Shown here piece after piece: positions 15,102 to 23,394 of a stretch of DNA of 23,394 nt. The position numbers and the translations under genes are program-made. Source of the DNA: an uncultured Aquimonas sp. (lineage in GTDB: Bacteria > Pseudomonadota > Gammaproteobacteria > Xanthomonadales > Xanthomonadaceae); NCBI GenBank assembly GCA_946481615.1, contig CAMLOR010000028.1:1-23394 (forward strand). The letters run 5' to 3'. Every line of letters begins with the position of its first letter. The first letter of the stretch is position 1. The notes beneath the pieces are model-generated. The model searched no databases. It saw nothing but the letters and a program-made list of their open reading frames with translations, and was not told the DNA's origin.

Positions 15102-16424
15102 TCATGCGCCGCCGCGGCGCAGCAACAGCCGGTATGCGATCCAGGTCGCGAGCGTCGCGAGCGTGGCCCCGAGGATCATCTCGGGCGGCGAGGTGAAGAT
15201 CAGCAGCGCGCACGCAGCGATGGCGGCCGCACCGAGCAGCTTTTCGCGTAGTCCGGACGGCGCCTGCGGCGTGCCGATCATCAGCGCCAGCCCGGCCGCC
15301 GCGTAGGCCAGCACGATCAGCAACACCACGATGTTGACGATGAAGCCGAACTGCCCCGCCACCGTCGGCGCGAGGGTGAGGAAGGCGATCGCGGTCATCG
15401 CCAGCGTGATGAGCAGCAGTCCCTGCGCCGCCGCGCCGTTGGGCAGCATGCGGCCGAACAGCGCCGGCAGGAAACCGCGCTGCGCGGCGCGCGCGCCCGA
15501 TTCGCCGCTCACCAGCATCCAGCCGCCGAGCGTGCCGGTGGCCTTGAGCGCGGCGGCCGCGGCGATCAGGTAGAGCGCGACGTCGCTGCCGAAGATGCGC
15601 GCCGCCACCAGCGCGAACGGCGCCGAGGATTTCGCCAGCTCCTGCGCAGGCACGATGCCCATCACCAGCACCGAGGAGATCACGTACACGACGCCCGCGA
15701 TCATGATGCCGGCCAGCGTGGCCCGCGGCACGTTGCGATCGGGATCGCGCACGCAGCCGGCCACCATGGCGCCGGTTTCGAGTCCCACGAAGGCCCAGAA
15801 CACCGGCGCCATCGAGGACAGCACGACGGTGAGATCGCTTTTCGCCTCGACGCCGGCATTCCATCCGGCCCCCGTCGTGTTCCAGGCGCTCTGGTAGAGC
15901 GCCGCATCGAAGCTGCCCCAGCCGCCGATCAACACCACCGCCACCGGCGCCAGGCCGAGCACCACCGCGAACGACTGGAAGCGCGCGACCTGCTTGGGGC
16001 CGAGCAGGTTGAGGAAGAACATCAGCCAGATCAGCACGATCTGGCCCACCATCTGCACGGTGGGGCTGTCGCCCGCCACCGGCAGCAGGATCACGAGATA
16101 GCCGAACGCGGCCACGGCGATGGCGTTGTTGCCGATCCACGAGGCCAGCCAGTAGAGCAGGGTGGCGAGAAAACCGATGTCGCGGCCCACGGCGGGCCGC
16201 ACGTAGTCGTCCGGACACTGCTGGTGGGGATAGTCGCGCGCCAGCCGCGCGAAGGCGCCGCCCAGCACGATGGCGAGCAAGGTGCCGAGCAGCCAGCTGA
16301 AGACCGTCACGCTGCCGCTCTGCGCCAGCGAGGCCGGCAGCAGGAAGAAGCCCGAGCCGATCATGTTGTTCGCGACCACGAAGGTCGCGAGCACGGGACC
16401 GATCTTCCTGGCCTCGGTCGTCAT
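15102..16424 (-). CDS. APC-family amino acid/polyamine antiporter, AdiC-like
   Basis: A 440-residue inner-membrane transporter with about twelve hydrophobic segments, closest by eye to the arginine/agmatine antiporter AdiC. Shared features include [19 protein letters not shown] in the first helix, [38 protein letters not shown] (holding the counterparts of AdiC W202 and E208) and [10 protein letters not shown] (W293 counterpart). No decarboxylase gene is nearby, so an acid-resistance role is not supported, and the substrate is uncertain. The ATG at 16424 overlaps the metG stop codon (ATGA). An open frame upstream overlaps metG and is not coding. Confidence 0.88.
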   Translation of the reverse strand: MTTEARKIGPVLATFVVANNMIGSGFFLLPASLAQSGSVTVFSWLLGTLLAIVLGGAFARLARDYPHQQCPDDYVRPAVGRDIGFLATLLYWLASWIGNNAIAVAAFGYLVILLPVAGDSPTVQMVGQIVLIWLMFFLNLLGPKQVARFQSFAVVLGLAPVAVVLIGGWGSFDAALYQSAWNTTGAGWNAGVEAKSDLTVVLSSMAPVFWAFVGLETGAMVAGCVRDPDRNVPRATLAGIMIAGVVYVISSVLVMGIVPAQELAKSSAPFALVAARIFGSDVALYLIAAAAALKATGTLGGWMLVSGESGARAAQRGFLPALFGRMLPNGAAAQGLLLITLAMTAIAFLTLAPTVAGQFGFIVNIVVLLIVLAYAAAGLALMIGTPQAPSGLREKLLGAAAIAACALLIFTSPPEMILGATLATLATWIAYRLLLRRGGA

Positions 16425-18472
16425 TTGACGGGCATGCCCGGCGCGGCGCCGGCGTCGGCATCGAGCAGGAACAGGCCGCCGCCGTCGAAGCCCGCCGAGA
16501 GGATCATGCCCTCGCTGGTGCCGAAGCGCATCTTGCGCGGGGCGAGGTTGGCGATGAACACGACCTTGCGGCCGACGAGCTTTTCCGGCTCGCCGTAGCT
16601 GGCACGGATGCCCGAGAAAATCTGGCGCGTGCCCAGTTCGCCCGCATCCAGTTCGAAGCGCAGCAGCTTGTCCGAACCTTCGACGAAGCCGCAGCTGAGC
16701 ACCTTGCCGATGCGCAGGTCGAGTTTCGAGAAATCGTCGATCGTCACGGTTTCTCTGCCCGAATCCGGCGATTTTGCTTCGGGGGCCGAAAGACGCTGGG
16801 CCCCCGCCTTCGCGGGGGCGACGGCCGCCGGTTCGGCCGTCGGTGGCAGCGATTCCTTGCTGGCTTCGATCATGGCTTCGATGTGCTTGGGGTCGACGCG
16901 TGCGAGCAGATGTTCGTAGGCCGCGATGGTTGCGGGACGCCGCGCTAGCGAGGCGGTGGTGTAGGGCGCCTCCTCGTTGAAAAGCTTCGCCACCTTCGCC
17001 GCGGTGTCGGGAAGAATGGGCGCCAGATGGATCGCGATGGCACGGAAGGCCAGCAGGCATTCGGTGCAGATGTCGTGCAGGGCCTGCCGCTGCGAGTCGT
17101 CTTTCGCGAGCAACCAAGGCTTGGCCGCATCCCACTTCGCGTTGACGAGATCGGCCACGCGCAGCGCCTCGCGCGTGACGGCGTTGTAGTCGCCCTGTCC
17201 GTACGAAGTCCAGATCGACGCCTCAGGCGCGAGCGTGACCATCGCATCCGAGAGTCTGCCGTCGAAGTGCTTCGCCACGAATCCCGCTGCCCGGCTAGCG
17301 ATGTTGACGAACTTCCCGACCAGGTCGGAATTCACGCGTTGCGCGAAATCGTCGAGGTTGAGATCCAGGTCATCCACGCCACCCGACGATTTCACCGCGA
17401 AGTAGTAGCGCAGGTACTCCGGGTTGAGTCCCGATTCGAGATAGGTGCGCGCCTGGATGAAAGTGCCGCGCGACTTCGACATCTTCGCGCCGTTCACCGT
17501 CAGATAGCCGTTCACGTGCAGCGCGCTGGGCATGCGGAAGCCCGAGCCTTTCAGCACCGCCGGCCAGAACAGGCCGTGGAAGTTCACGATGTCCTTGCCG
17601 ATGAAGTGATGCAGCTCGGCCTGCGTGCCCGCACCGAGCAGGGCTTCGAAATCGAGTCCGTTCTTCCCGCACCAGGCCTTGAAGCTGGTGAAGTAGCCGA
17701 TCGGCGCATCCAGCCACACGTAGAAGAACTTGCCCGGCGCGCCGGGAATCGGGAAGCCGAAATACGGCGCATCGCGCGAAATGTCCCAGTCGCGCAGGCC
17801 GCCTTCCGCATCCAGCCATTCGCGCAGCTTGGCCTTGACGCCCGGCACGGCGACCTCGCCTTCCAGCCACTCGCGCAGCGCCGCTTCGAAATGCCCGACC
17901 TGGAAGAAGAAGTGCTCCGAATCCCGCAGCTCGGGCGCGGCACCCGAAACCACCGAGCGCGGATTCTTCAGCTCCGTCGGCGCGTAGGTCGCACCGCAGT
18001 TCTCGCAGTTGTCGCCGTACTGGTCCGCCGCACCGCAGTTCGGGCACTCGCCCTTGATGTAGCGATCCGGCAGGAACATCGACTTCACCGGATCGTAGAA
18101 CTGCTGGATCGAGCGCCGGGCGATGTGCCCGCCGGCATCGAGCGCGGCGTACATGCGCTCGGTCAATTCGCGATTCACCTGGCTGTGGGTCGAATCGTAG
18201 TGATCGAACGCGACCCGGAAATCCGCGAAATCCTGCTCGTGCCCGGCCTGCACCCCGGCGATATAGGCCTCCGGCGTCAATCCGGCCTTCTCCGCCGCCA
18301 ACATGATCGGCGTTCCGTGCGTGTCGTCCGCGCAAACGAAATGCGCCGTCCGCCCCTGCATCCGCATCGCCCGCACCCAGATGTCGGCCTGGATGTAACC
18401 CACCAGATGCCCGATGTGCAGCGGGCCGTTGGCGTAGGGGAGGGCGCAGGAGACGATGAGGGGTCGGGTCAT
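16421..18472 (-). CDS. metG: Methionyl-tRNA synthetase
   Basis: Charges tRNA-Met and initiator tRNA with methionine. The protein has 683 residues. The class I signatures are PYANGPLHIGH near the N-terminus and KMSKS at about residue 334. A zinc knuckle with two CxxC pairs (CPNC, CENC) lies at about residues 145-161. The anticodon-binding helical domain follows, and then a C-terminal EMAPII/Trbp111-like tRNA-binding domain (DFSKLDLRIGKV to the end). The linker before that domain contains APAKAGAQ at about residues 550-560, encoded by a family-1 repeat element. A perfect 14-bp hairpin ends 3 nt before the ATG. The gene heads an operon with the permease, rsxA and rsxB. Confidence 0.97.
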   Translation of the reverse strand: MTRPLIVSCALPYANGPLHIGHLVGYIQADIWVRAMRMQGRTAHFVCADDTHGTPIMLAAEKAGLTPEAYIAGVQAGHEQDFADFRVAFDHYDSTHSQVNRELTERMYAALDAGGHIARRSIQQFYDPVKSMFLPDRYIKGECPNCGAADQYGDNCENCGATYAPTELKNPRSVVSGAAPELRDSEHFFFQVGHFEAALREWLEGEVAVPGVKAKLREWLDAEGGLRDWDISRDAPYFGFPIPGAPGKFFYVWLDAPIGYFTSFKAWCGKNGLDFEALLGAGTQAELHHFIGKDIVNFHGLFWPAVLKGSGFRMPSALHVNGYLTVNGAKMSKSRGTFIQARTYLESGLNPEYLRYYFAVKSSGGVDDLDLNLDDFAQRVNSDLVGKFVNIASRAAGFVAKHFDGRLSDAMVTLAPEASIWTSYGQGDYNAVTREALRVADLVNAKWDAAKPWLLAKDDSQRQALHDICTECLLAFRAIAIHLAPILPDTAAKVAKLFNEEAPYTTASLARRPATIAAYEHLLARVDPKHIEAMIEASKESLPPTAEPAAVAPAKAGAQRLSAPEAKSPDSGRETVTIDDFSKLDLRIGKVLSCGFVEGSDKLLRFELDAGELGTRQIFSGIRASYGEPEKLVGRKVVFIANLAPRKMRFGTSEGMILSAGFDGGGLFLLDADAGAAPGMPVK
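16792..16823 (-). repeat. Family-1 REP-like element inside metG
   Basis: These 32 bp match the repeats at 45-127 and 13934-14019 in length, in the CGTC end and in the central palindrome of five C and five G. Read on the metG strand, it encodes VAPAKAGAQR. It sits in the linker between the anticodon-binding and C-terminal tRNA-binding domains, where extra residues are tolerated. Confidence 0.88.
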
Positions 18473-18475
18473 CTC

Positions 18476-18508
18476 GGGATAATCGCGGGGTGGGCCCGCG
18501 ATTATCCC
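18476..18508 (-). promoter_or_regulatory. Perfect 14-bp hairpin immediately upstream of metG
   Basis: The arm at 18476-18489 (GGGATAATCGCGGG) is the exact reverse complement of the arm at 18495-18508, with a 5-nt loop. Only 3 nt separate it from the metG start codon, and it lies between the stop codon of the upstream gene (18525) and metG. No T run follows, so it is not a classic terminator. Each arm includes GATAAT, which could serve as a -10 box on either strand. A translational or promoter control of metG is possible; its function is not shown. Confidence 0.75.
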
Positions 18509-18524
18509 TCAGAACGACGCGGAG

Positions 18525-20948
18525 TTACTCGAAGCCGTCGCGGAAGACGAGGTCGGGACCCACGAAACGGCATCGGGAGAACTCGCTGGTATTGCCTGCC
18601 TGATCGGTGGCGGTAGCGGTGACGTAGCGGCCGGCGAGCGGAGCCCGGCTGGACAAGGCCATGGTGAACCCGGCGGACCCGTTCTGCAGGAAAGTGGCGT
18701 CATCGATGGTGACCTGGGTCAGCCCCAAGAATTCTTCGCCTTCGCCGTGGAAAGACGCATCGCAATCGTTGCTCGCATAGAACCGTAAGACGTAATTGCC
18801 GTTCTTCGAATGGAGGATGCCCAGCACCTGCGCTTCCTCCTGCGCTGCACCGATCACATTGGCAGCGAGCAATATCGGAAAGTTCTGCCCGGCGTTGCCC
18901 GCGTTGTGCGGACCACCGATGTCGGCATCGTTGGCCTGCACTTGCCCGTCTCCCTGAATGTCGATGCCCAGGCCACCGTTGTCGTGGATCGAACCTGCGG
19001 AGATCCGGTTGCGCAACGCTTCGGGAGCAATGGCGATGCCGGCGTCCAAGTTGTATGCGACCTCGTTGCCGAGCAACAGGTTGTCGCTCGCCGCGCTGCC
19101 GCCCGGCAGCGCACCGAGACGAATCCCGGTCTCGTTGTTCGAGATGTGATTCGAGCTGATCGTGTTTCCCGTACCGAATACGAAGACACCTTCCTCATCC
19201 GAATAGAAGATTTCGTTGGCTGTAATTTGATTGTCGGAGCCAATGATGAGCACACCAAGATGATTCTTGAGTTCGGGATCTTCCACGCCGTCGACACGTG
19301 GGCCGATAGCGTTGCCCGTGACGGCATTGCCGGATGCGCCACCCATGAGGATGACGGCTGTGTCCTGGGCTGCGGACAGCAGATTCTTCGCCGCAGGGTG
19401 GTAGCCGCCGACCAGGACGCCCGAAACTCCGCCGCGAACCAGTACATTGATGTCATTCGCGATCAGCGAAGAGCCAAAGATATTGCCTTCGATCAGGTGA
19501 CCGGACCCACCTCCCAGATCGAGGGCGGCTTCGAAGCCCGCGAACTGCATCCCGCGAACGGTGAGCGAAACTCCATTCGCTGCTGGAACCTTCAAGCCGG
19601 CCGGTAGACCTGACGAAATCAGCGAAACGCAAAGGTTGCCGTCGTAGCCGAAATCCAGCGCGTTCGGCTGCGCCTGGCCTTGCGTGAAGCCGTCGATCTC
19701 CAATGTCTGCGTGATTTCCGGCAATGGCGTATCGAGAAACAAAAAGGCCGAGCAGAGGTTCGGCGAGCCGATGTCGAAAACGATGCGATTCGGACCCGCT
19801 TGAGCGTTGGCGAACTGGATGGCTTCGCGCAGGGAGGTGTTGGTGTTGTCCATGTCGATCGTATCGCTGGCCGTGGTGACGACGATATCGCCGGTTCCGG
19901 CGTCGATGGATTCGTAGGCCCCGCGGTCGACGATGATCTTGCGCGGGTTTCCGTCGAGATCGATCGGCGGAAGCCCGCCGGGCACCGCCTCGGGGTTGCC
20001 GGTGTTGATGGCGGGAGACCCGACCGCCAGGCGATAGCCATTCGTAAACACGGGATCCTCCGAGAGGCTGCCTTCGTGAACGCCTTCCAGACCGGGCAAG
20101 ACGTTTCCGCCTTGAAGCAGGTTGTATTTCAATGTGATCGGCGACGCTGCGTCAGCGTCTGGTGCGGCATCGATGACGCCTTGGGCGTTCCCCCAGATGA
20201 TGTTGTTGTCGAGCCGGATCGATGCCAGGTTCCGGTAGCACAGCGCCGCGCCGGCGTTGTCGGCGATGGTGTTGTTGGCGAACTCGACATCGGTGTCGCC
20301 AGCCGGGACGTTGAAGCTGCCCGAGTCGCCCACGACGTTGCGGACGCGTAAAGCACAACTGCCGGTCATCGCCACGCCCGAAACGAGATTGTTCACGATT
20401 CGGTAGAACGAGCTTTCATTGCCGCCGCCGCTACCCTTTTCGATCAGCAGGGCGTAGTCGTCCTGCGAAGTGATGATGTTCGAAAGGAAGGAAACCTTTG
20501 CGATCACGTCATCGTGAGTGACCCACATTCCGTAGGCCAAGTCGAGAGAGATGCCTTCGACGAAAAGCTCGCTGACGGTGTGTATCCGTAGCCAATCCGG
20601 GATGGTGGGCTCGTATACGACGACCGTTTCCGCCGGATTGATGAGCCGTTCGCTTTCGCTGCAATCGTCGCCGTCCTGGTCGCTGTATCCACCGCGCAAC
20701 TTCAGGATGCCGAACGGCAGGCCGTTTTCGGTATCGGGTACGTCCGCCAGTGTGTACTGCGATCCGGGCCGGCGGCGCAGGCGGATGTCGACGGTGCCGG
20801 TCGGATTGCCTTGCGCGAGGCCGGGTGCTGCCGCGAGTGCGGTTTCCAGTTCGCTATCGGTGCCCACGCAGAATTTGTGGATGGCCGCTTCCGCGGTGAT
20901 CGAGGCCGCGCCGAGTACCAGCGCGGTAACCAGTGATGCCAGCTTCAT
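18525..20948 (-). CDS. Secreted right-handed parallel beta-helix protein with C-terminal FRDGFE tail
   Basis: An 807-residue exported protein of unknown function. The signal peptide is MKLASLVTALVLGAASITAEA. The body is rich in short N-containing repeats typical of parallel beta-helices, in two blocks. The first ends in AVGSPAINTGNP and DLDGNPRKIIVDRGAYE, as in choice-of-anchor Q proteins (about residues 306-346). Next is a CSLREA-like segment, TSLREAIQFANA (about 370), then a NosD-like block of N-x-I repeats. A short beta-sandwich-like end and GPDLVFRDGFE close the protein. The start at 20948 has AGGAGG 6 nt upstream; an upstream in-frame ATG at 20981 lies before that site. Parts of the gene are A/T-rich for the window (42% GC counted over 19201-19260). 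Carbohydrate binding or adhesion are possible roles; neither is proven. Confidence 0.85.
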   Translation of the reverse strand: MKLASLVTALVLGAASITAEAAIHKFCVGTDSELETALAAAPGLAQGNPTGTVDIRLRRRPGSQYTLADVPDTENGLPFGILKLRGGYSDQDGDDCSESERLINPAETVVVYEPTIPDWLRIHTVSELFVEGISLDLAYGMWVTHDDVIAKVSFLSNIITSQDDYALLIEKGSGGGNESSFYRIVNNLVSGVAMTGSCALRVRNVVGDSGSFNVPAGDTDVEFANNTIADNAGAALCYRNLASIRLDNNIIWGNAQGVIDAAPDADAASPITLKYNLLQGGNVLPGLEGVHEGSLSEDPVFTNGYRLAVGSPAINTGNPEAVPGGLPPIDLDGNPRKIIVDRGAYESIDAGTGDIVVTTASDTIDMDNTNTSLREAIQFANAQAGPNRIVFDIGSPNLCSAFLFLDTPLPEITQTLEIDGFTQGQAQPNALDFGYDGNLCVSLISSGLPAGLKVPAANGVSLTVRGMQFAGFEAALDLGGGSGHLIEGNIFGSSLIANDINVLVRGGVSGVLVGGYHPAAKNLLSAAQDTAVILMGGASGNAVTGNAIGPRVDGVEDPELKNHLGVLIIGSDNQITANEIFYSDEEGVFVFGTGNTISSNHISNNETGIRLGALPGGSAASDNLLLGNEVAYNLDAGIAIAPEALRNRISAGSIHDNGGLGIDIQGDGQVQANDADIGGPHNAGNAGQNFPILLAANVIGAAQEEAQVLGILHSKNGNYVLRFYASNDCDASFHGEGEEFLGLTQVTIDDATFLQNGSAGFTMALSSRAPLAGRYVTATATDQAGNTSEFSRCRFVGPDLVFRDGFE

Positions 20949-20953
20949 TGTCG

Positions 20954-20959
20954 CCTCCT
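20954..20959 (-). promoter_or_regulatory. Strong ribosome-binding site deciding the start of the beta-helix gene
   Basis: The minus strand reads CAGGAGGCGACAATG, a near-ideal Shine-Dalgarno with good spacing to the ATG at 20948. It fixes the start in preference to the in-frame ATG at 20981. Few genes in this window have such a site. Confidence 0.8.
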
Positions 20960-21004
20960 GACCAAAGTCCGGTTGCAACAACGCCCCGATGCGACCGACC
21001 GCAC

Positions 21005-21035
21005 AGAAACAAAGAGCCCGGCTTTCGCCGGGCTC
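21005..21035 (-). terminator. Rho-independent terminator of the TonB-dependent receptor gene
   Basis: On the minus strand GAGCCCGGC (21035-21027) pairs perfectly with GCCGGGCTC (21022-21014) around a GAAA tetraloop, followed by TTTGTTTC. It begins 28 nt past the receptor stop codon, so the downstream beta-helix gene probably needs its own promoter or partial readthrough. Confidence 0.85.
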
Positions 21036-21062
21036 TCAAGGTTGCAGCTATGTCGCTTGTTC

Positions 21063-23394
21063 TTAGAACTTGTATTCCGTGCTCAGGAAGAAGCGACGGC
21101 CCAGCGGATCGGCGCCCAGGTAGTACTGGAAGAACGGGTAGCCGGTCTGCGAGGCGTCGTAGCGGTACTGGTTGTCCAGCACGTTGACGACGGTGAAGGT
21201 CGTGTTGAGGTTTTCGCCCCAGGTCTTGCCGACCTGCAGGTTGTAGACCATGTAGGGCTGCAGGCGCTCGCCGTAGCACAGGTCGGTGCGGGTGGCGTTG
21301 CAGCCGGCGGCCTCGACGAAGTTGCCGTTCGAGCCGTAGCGGGTGCCGAACACCGTCGTGGTCCAGTCGCCCTTCTCCCAGGTGATGCTGCCGCGGGCGC
21401 GGCTGCGCTGGTTGAGGTAGTCGAGGCGGTCGCGGTAGTCGATCAGTTCGTCGCCCGGGAACTGCTTGAACTCGTCCTTCAGCACCACCGAGTAGCCGAG
21501 GTCGAGACGGAACGAGCCGAAACGATCGGTATCCCAGTTGTAGCGGAAGGTCGAGTCGATGCCCGAGGTGACCTGCAGCGCGGTGTTGATGTAGGCCGAG
21601 TTGATGCGCGCGATGCGGCCGTCGAGCGCCGTGCCCGGCGCGCTCTGGCGGGTGATCAGGCCCAGCACGTTCTGGCAGAAGGCCGAGTTGATGTCGAACT
21701 CGAACGGCGAGCCGTCCGGATTCTGGCCGAGGCGGCAGTTGGCTTCGTTGTTGAGCAGGAACGAGGCCGTCAGCTGCGAGGCGGCGTCTTCCAGCTTGAT
21801 GCGGTAGTAGTCCGCGGTGAAGGACATGCCGTCCATGATGTCCCACACGAAGCCGTAGGTGAACGACTCGCCTTCTTCTTCCTTGAGCAGAGGATTGCCG
21901 GCGATCGTGGTCTGCGTCTGGTAGATCGTCGGGTCGCCGGCGACGTTGCACTGCGTGCGGGTGCGCGGGCCGAGATCGGCGGCGCCGCCGGTGCCCGAAC
22001 GGCACTGGTAGTCATCGAGGATCGACGAGAACGACGCGGCGCCCTCGGCGAACACCAGCTGCATGTCCGGCGCGCGGAAGCTGGTCGAGGCGCTTCCGCG
22101 GAACAGCAGGCTGTCCAGCGGACGGAACTCCAGGCCCAGCATGTAGCTGACGGCGTCGTCCACCTGCGTGATGTCGTCGTACTTGTCGTAGCGGCTGGCC
22201 AGCTGCGCGGTGAGCATGCTGAAGATCGGCACGCGGAATTCCAGGCCCAGGGCGTAACGATCGCGGTCGCCTTCGGTGCGGCCCGACGAAACCAGGTTGT
22301 AGATGGTCTGGTCGTCGCGCGGACGCAGCGGATCGGTGCGCGGATCCGAACGCAGGTCGACCGACTGGCTGCCGGCTTCCACGATCGCCGCCATGCCGAC
22401 GGCGCCGGCGGGCAGTTCGAACAGGTCGCCCGACATGTTGAAGTTGACGGTGCTCGAGTCGGTGTCGCCCTCGTTGATCACGCGCGTGGAGAACGAGCGG
22501 TAGATCTCCGGGGTGATCGGCGACGACCAGCGGTCCAGGTTCAGGCTATACACCGGGAAGCCGCTGACGAAGCCGTCCTGCTCGCCGAGGAAATAGTTGT
22601 GCACGGCCTGCGCCAGCAGGCGCGGACGGTCGGCGGTGTAGTCGTAGTAAGCGTACGAGGCGAAGGCTTCCCAATCGAAGCGGTCGCCGAACATGGTGCC
22701 GCTGGCGCCCACCATGATGTCGTAGTTCTGCTCGTCGAACAGCGTCGACGCGGCTTCCGAGCCGCCGAGCTCGAACGGATTGAAGATGCGCTGCAGCTGC
22801 ACCAGGTGGCCGAACTGCGGATCGAAGTAGGCCGAGGTCGGGGCGTTGGCGGCGTTGCGGTTGAACTGGTCGCCCGAGGTGCCCCAGAACTCCGTGCCGT
22901 TGCTGGCGGTGTTGGCGGTGTCGAAGAACGTGAACTGGCCGAACAGCTGCGTGTTGTCGGTCAGATCGAACGACCCGTGCGCATAGGCCGAGAAGAACTC
23001 ACCCTTGTTCCAGACCGAGCGCGAACCCACCTGCGTGAACGAACCGCAGTAGGTGCCGCGGGTGGCCGTGGTGCGCGTGGTGTAGCCGAAGGCGTCGCAG
23101 GCTTCCTGGCCGGGGTAGAAGGCGTTGTGGTTGGTCGGGCCCGAGGGATGCGCCGAGAGGCGGATCGCGACCAGCGACAGCGCCGGGTTGGTGAAGTGCT
23201 CGCCGAGCGGGCCGTTGCGGGTGTCGGCGAGGAAGTCGCGCTGGTCGGCGAAGATCGGCTCGCTGTAGCCCCACTGCAGGCCGTACACGGTGCTCCAGCG
23301 GTCGCCGGTCTTGCCGCCGGTGAATTCGAAGTTCACCGAGTCGCCGCCGCCTTCGGCCGTGGTGCCGACGGTGCCGCGGATCGTGTGGCCGTCG
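21063..23394 (-). CDS. TonB-dependent receptor, 5' end outside the window
   Basis: The C-terminal 777 or so residues of an outer-membrane, energy-coupled receptor. The frame is open to the window edge, so the signal peptide, TonB box and most or all of the plug are not visible. The visible part reads as a beta-barrel: alternating strands, RFRAPDM-like STSFRAPDMQLVFAEGA, and NPLLKEEEGESFTYGF, which is the well-known NPxLKxExxxxxxxG motif of these receptors. NVLDNQYRYD follows near the end, and the last residue is an aromatic F (TEYKF). Several cysteine pairs in extracellular-loop positions suit the large Xanthomonas/Caulobacter-type receptors. The ligand cannot be told from the sequence. Confidence 0.93.
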   Translation of the reverse strand, partial: DGHTIRGTVGTTAEGGGDSVNFEFTGGKTGDRWSTVYGLQWGYSEPIFADQRDFLADTRNGPLGEHFTNPALSLVAIRLSAHPSGPTNHNAFYPGQEACDAFGYTTRTTATRGTYCGSFTQVGSRSVWNKGEFFSAYAHGSFDLTDNTQLFGQFTFFDTANTASNGTEFWGTSGDQFNRNAANAPTSAYFDPQFGHLVQLQRIFNPFELGGSEAASTLFDEQNYDIMVGASGTMFGDRFDWEAFASYAYYDYTADRPRLLAQAVHNYFLGEQDGFVSGFPVYSLNLDRWSSPITPEIYRSFSTRVINEGDTDSSTVNFNMSGDLFELPAGAVGMAAIVEAGSQSVDLRSDPRTDPLRPRDDQTIYNLVSSGRTEGDRDRYALGLEFRVPIFSMLTAQLASRYDKYDDITQVDDAVSYMLGLEFRPLDSLLFRGSASTSFRAPDMQLVFAEGAASFSSILDDYQCRSGTGGAADLGPRTRTQCNVAGDPTIYQTQTTIAGNPLLKEEEGESFTYGFVWDIMDGMSFTADYYRIKLEDAASQLTASFLLNNEANCRLGQNPDGSPFEFDINSAFCQNVLGLITRQSAPGTALDGRIARINSAYINTALQVTSGIDSTFRYNWDTDRFGSFRLDLGYSVVLKDEFKQFPGDELIDYRDRLDYLNQRSRARGSITWEKGDWTTTVFGTRYGSNGNFVEAAGCNATRTDLCYGERLQPYMVYNLQVGKTWGENLNTTFTVVNVLDNQYRYDASQTGYPFFQYYLGADPLGRRFFLSTEYKF

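Noticed and set aside
18810..20351. Plus-strand open frames opposite the beta-helix gene
   Set aside because: They have no ribosome-binding sites or domains and lie antisense to a gene with a signal peptide, a strong ribosome-binding site and clear beta-helix repeats.
18525..23394. The TonB receptor and beta-helix protein as a dedicated uptake system
   Set aside because: A strong terminator separates them, base composition differs, and no shared substrate can be read from either sequence; adjacency alone is not enough.

Overview
The window is GC-rich chromosomal DNA made almost entirely of housekeeping genes. It most likely comes from a gammaproteobacterium of the Xanthomonadales/Lysobacterales. 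Three things point there: the gene order pcnB-folK-panB-panC followed by pgi, a queG/nnr-tsaE-amiB-mutL cluster like that of E. coli, and a large TonB-dependent receptor of the kind abundant in this order. The secreted protein at 18525-20948 ends in FRDGFE, a tail I recall from Rhodanobacteraceae-type proteins. I see no prophage, transposase gene, CRISPR array or defence island.

Layout. (1) 1-583, minus strand: a tRNA-Glu(CTC) gene lies 13 nt in front of fdxA, and an inverted pair of 32-bp palindromic repeats follows fdxA. (2) 659-4193, plus strand: a tightly packed run of pcnB, folK, panB and panC serves RNA polyadenylation, folate synthesis and pantothenate synthesis. A spacer of about 300 nt takes the place where I would expect panD; it holds a strong intrinsic terminator and a possible small RNA. 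(3) 4494-6020: pgi. It converges on queG (6159-7211, minus), and a perfect 25-bp inverted repeat separates the two. (4) queG and nnr diverge from overlapping -10 boxes, each 6 nt from its start codon. nnr, tsaE, amiB and mutL follow on the plus strand, then a DUF1684 protein and a small PhnA/YjdM-like protein. (5) 14020-18472, minus strand: metG, an AdiC-like amino acid/polyamine antiporter, rsxA and rsxB form one overlapping operon. (6) 18525-23394, minus strand: a secreted parallel beta-helix protein lies downstream of a TonB-dependent receptor whose start is outside the window.

The most notable structure is repeat DNA that has entered coding sequence. Two families of short palindromic elements recur here. 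Family 1 is a 32-bp REP-like unit with five copies, four of them in two inverted pairs downstream of genes. Its fifth copy lies in frame in metG, in the linker between the catalytic part and the tRNA-binding domain. Family 2 contains TTCGACAGGCTCACC. It forms the perfect inverted repeat between pgi and queG, and it has also expanded inside nnr as five tandem 45-bp (15-codon) units plus an inverted remnant, all in frame. Nnr therefore gains a low-complexity insert of about 90 residues just before its conserved TPHPGE motif.

Other points of interest are probable leaderless starts for nnr, queG and amiB, a 12-bp palindrome filling the promoter spacer of tRNA-Glu-fdxA, a 14-bp perfect hairpin 3 nt before the metG start, and rsxAB standing without rsxCDGE. 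I did not find a clear new multi-gene system.
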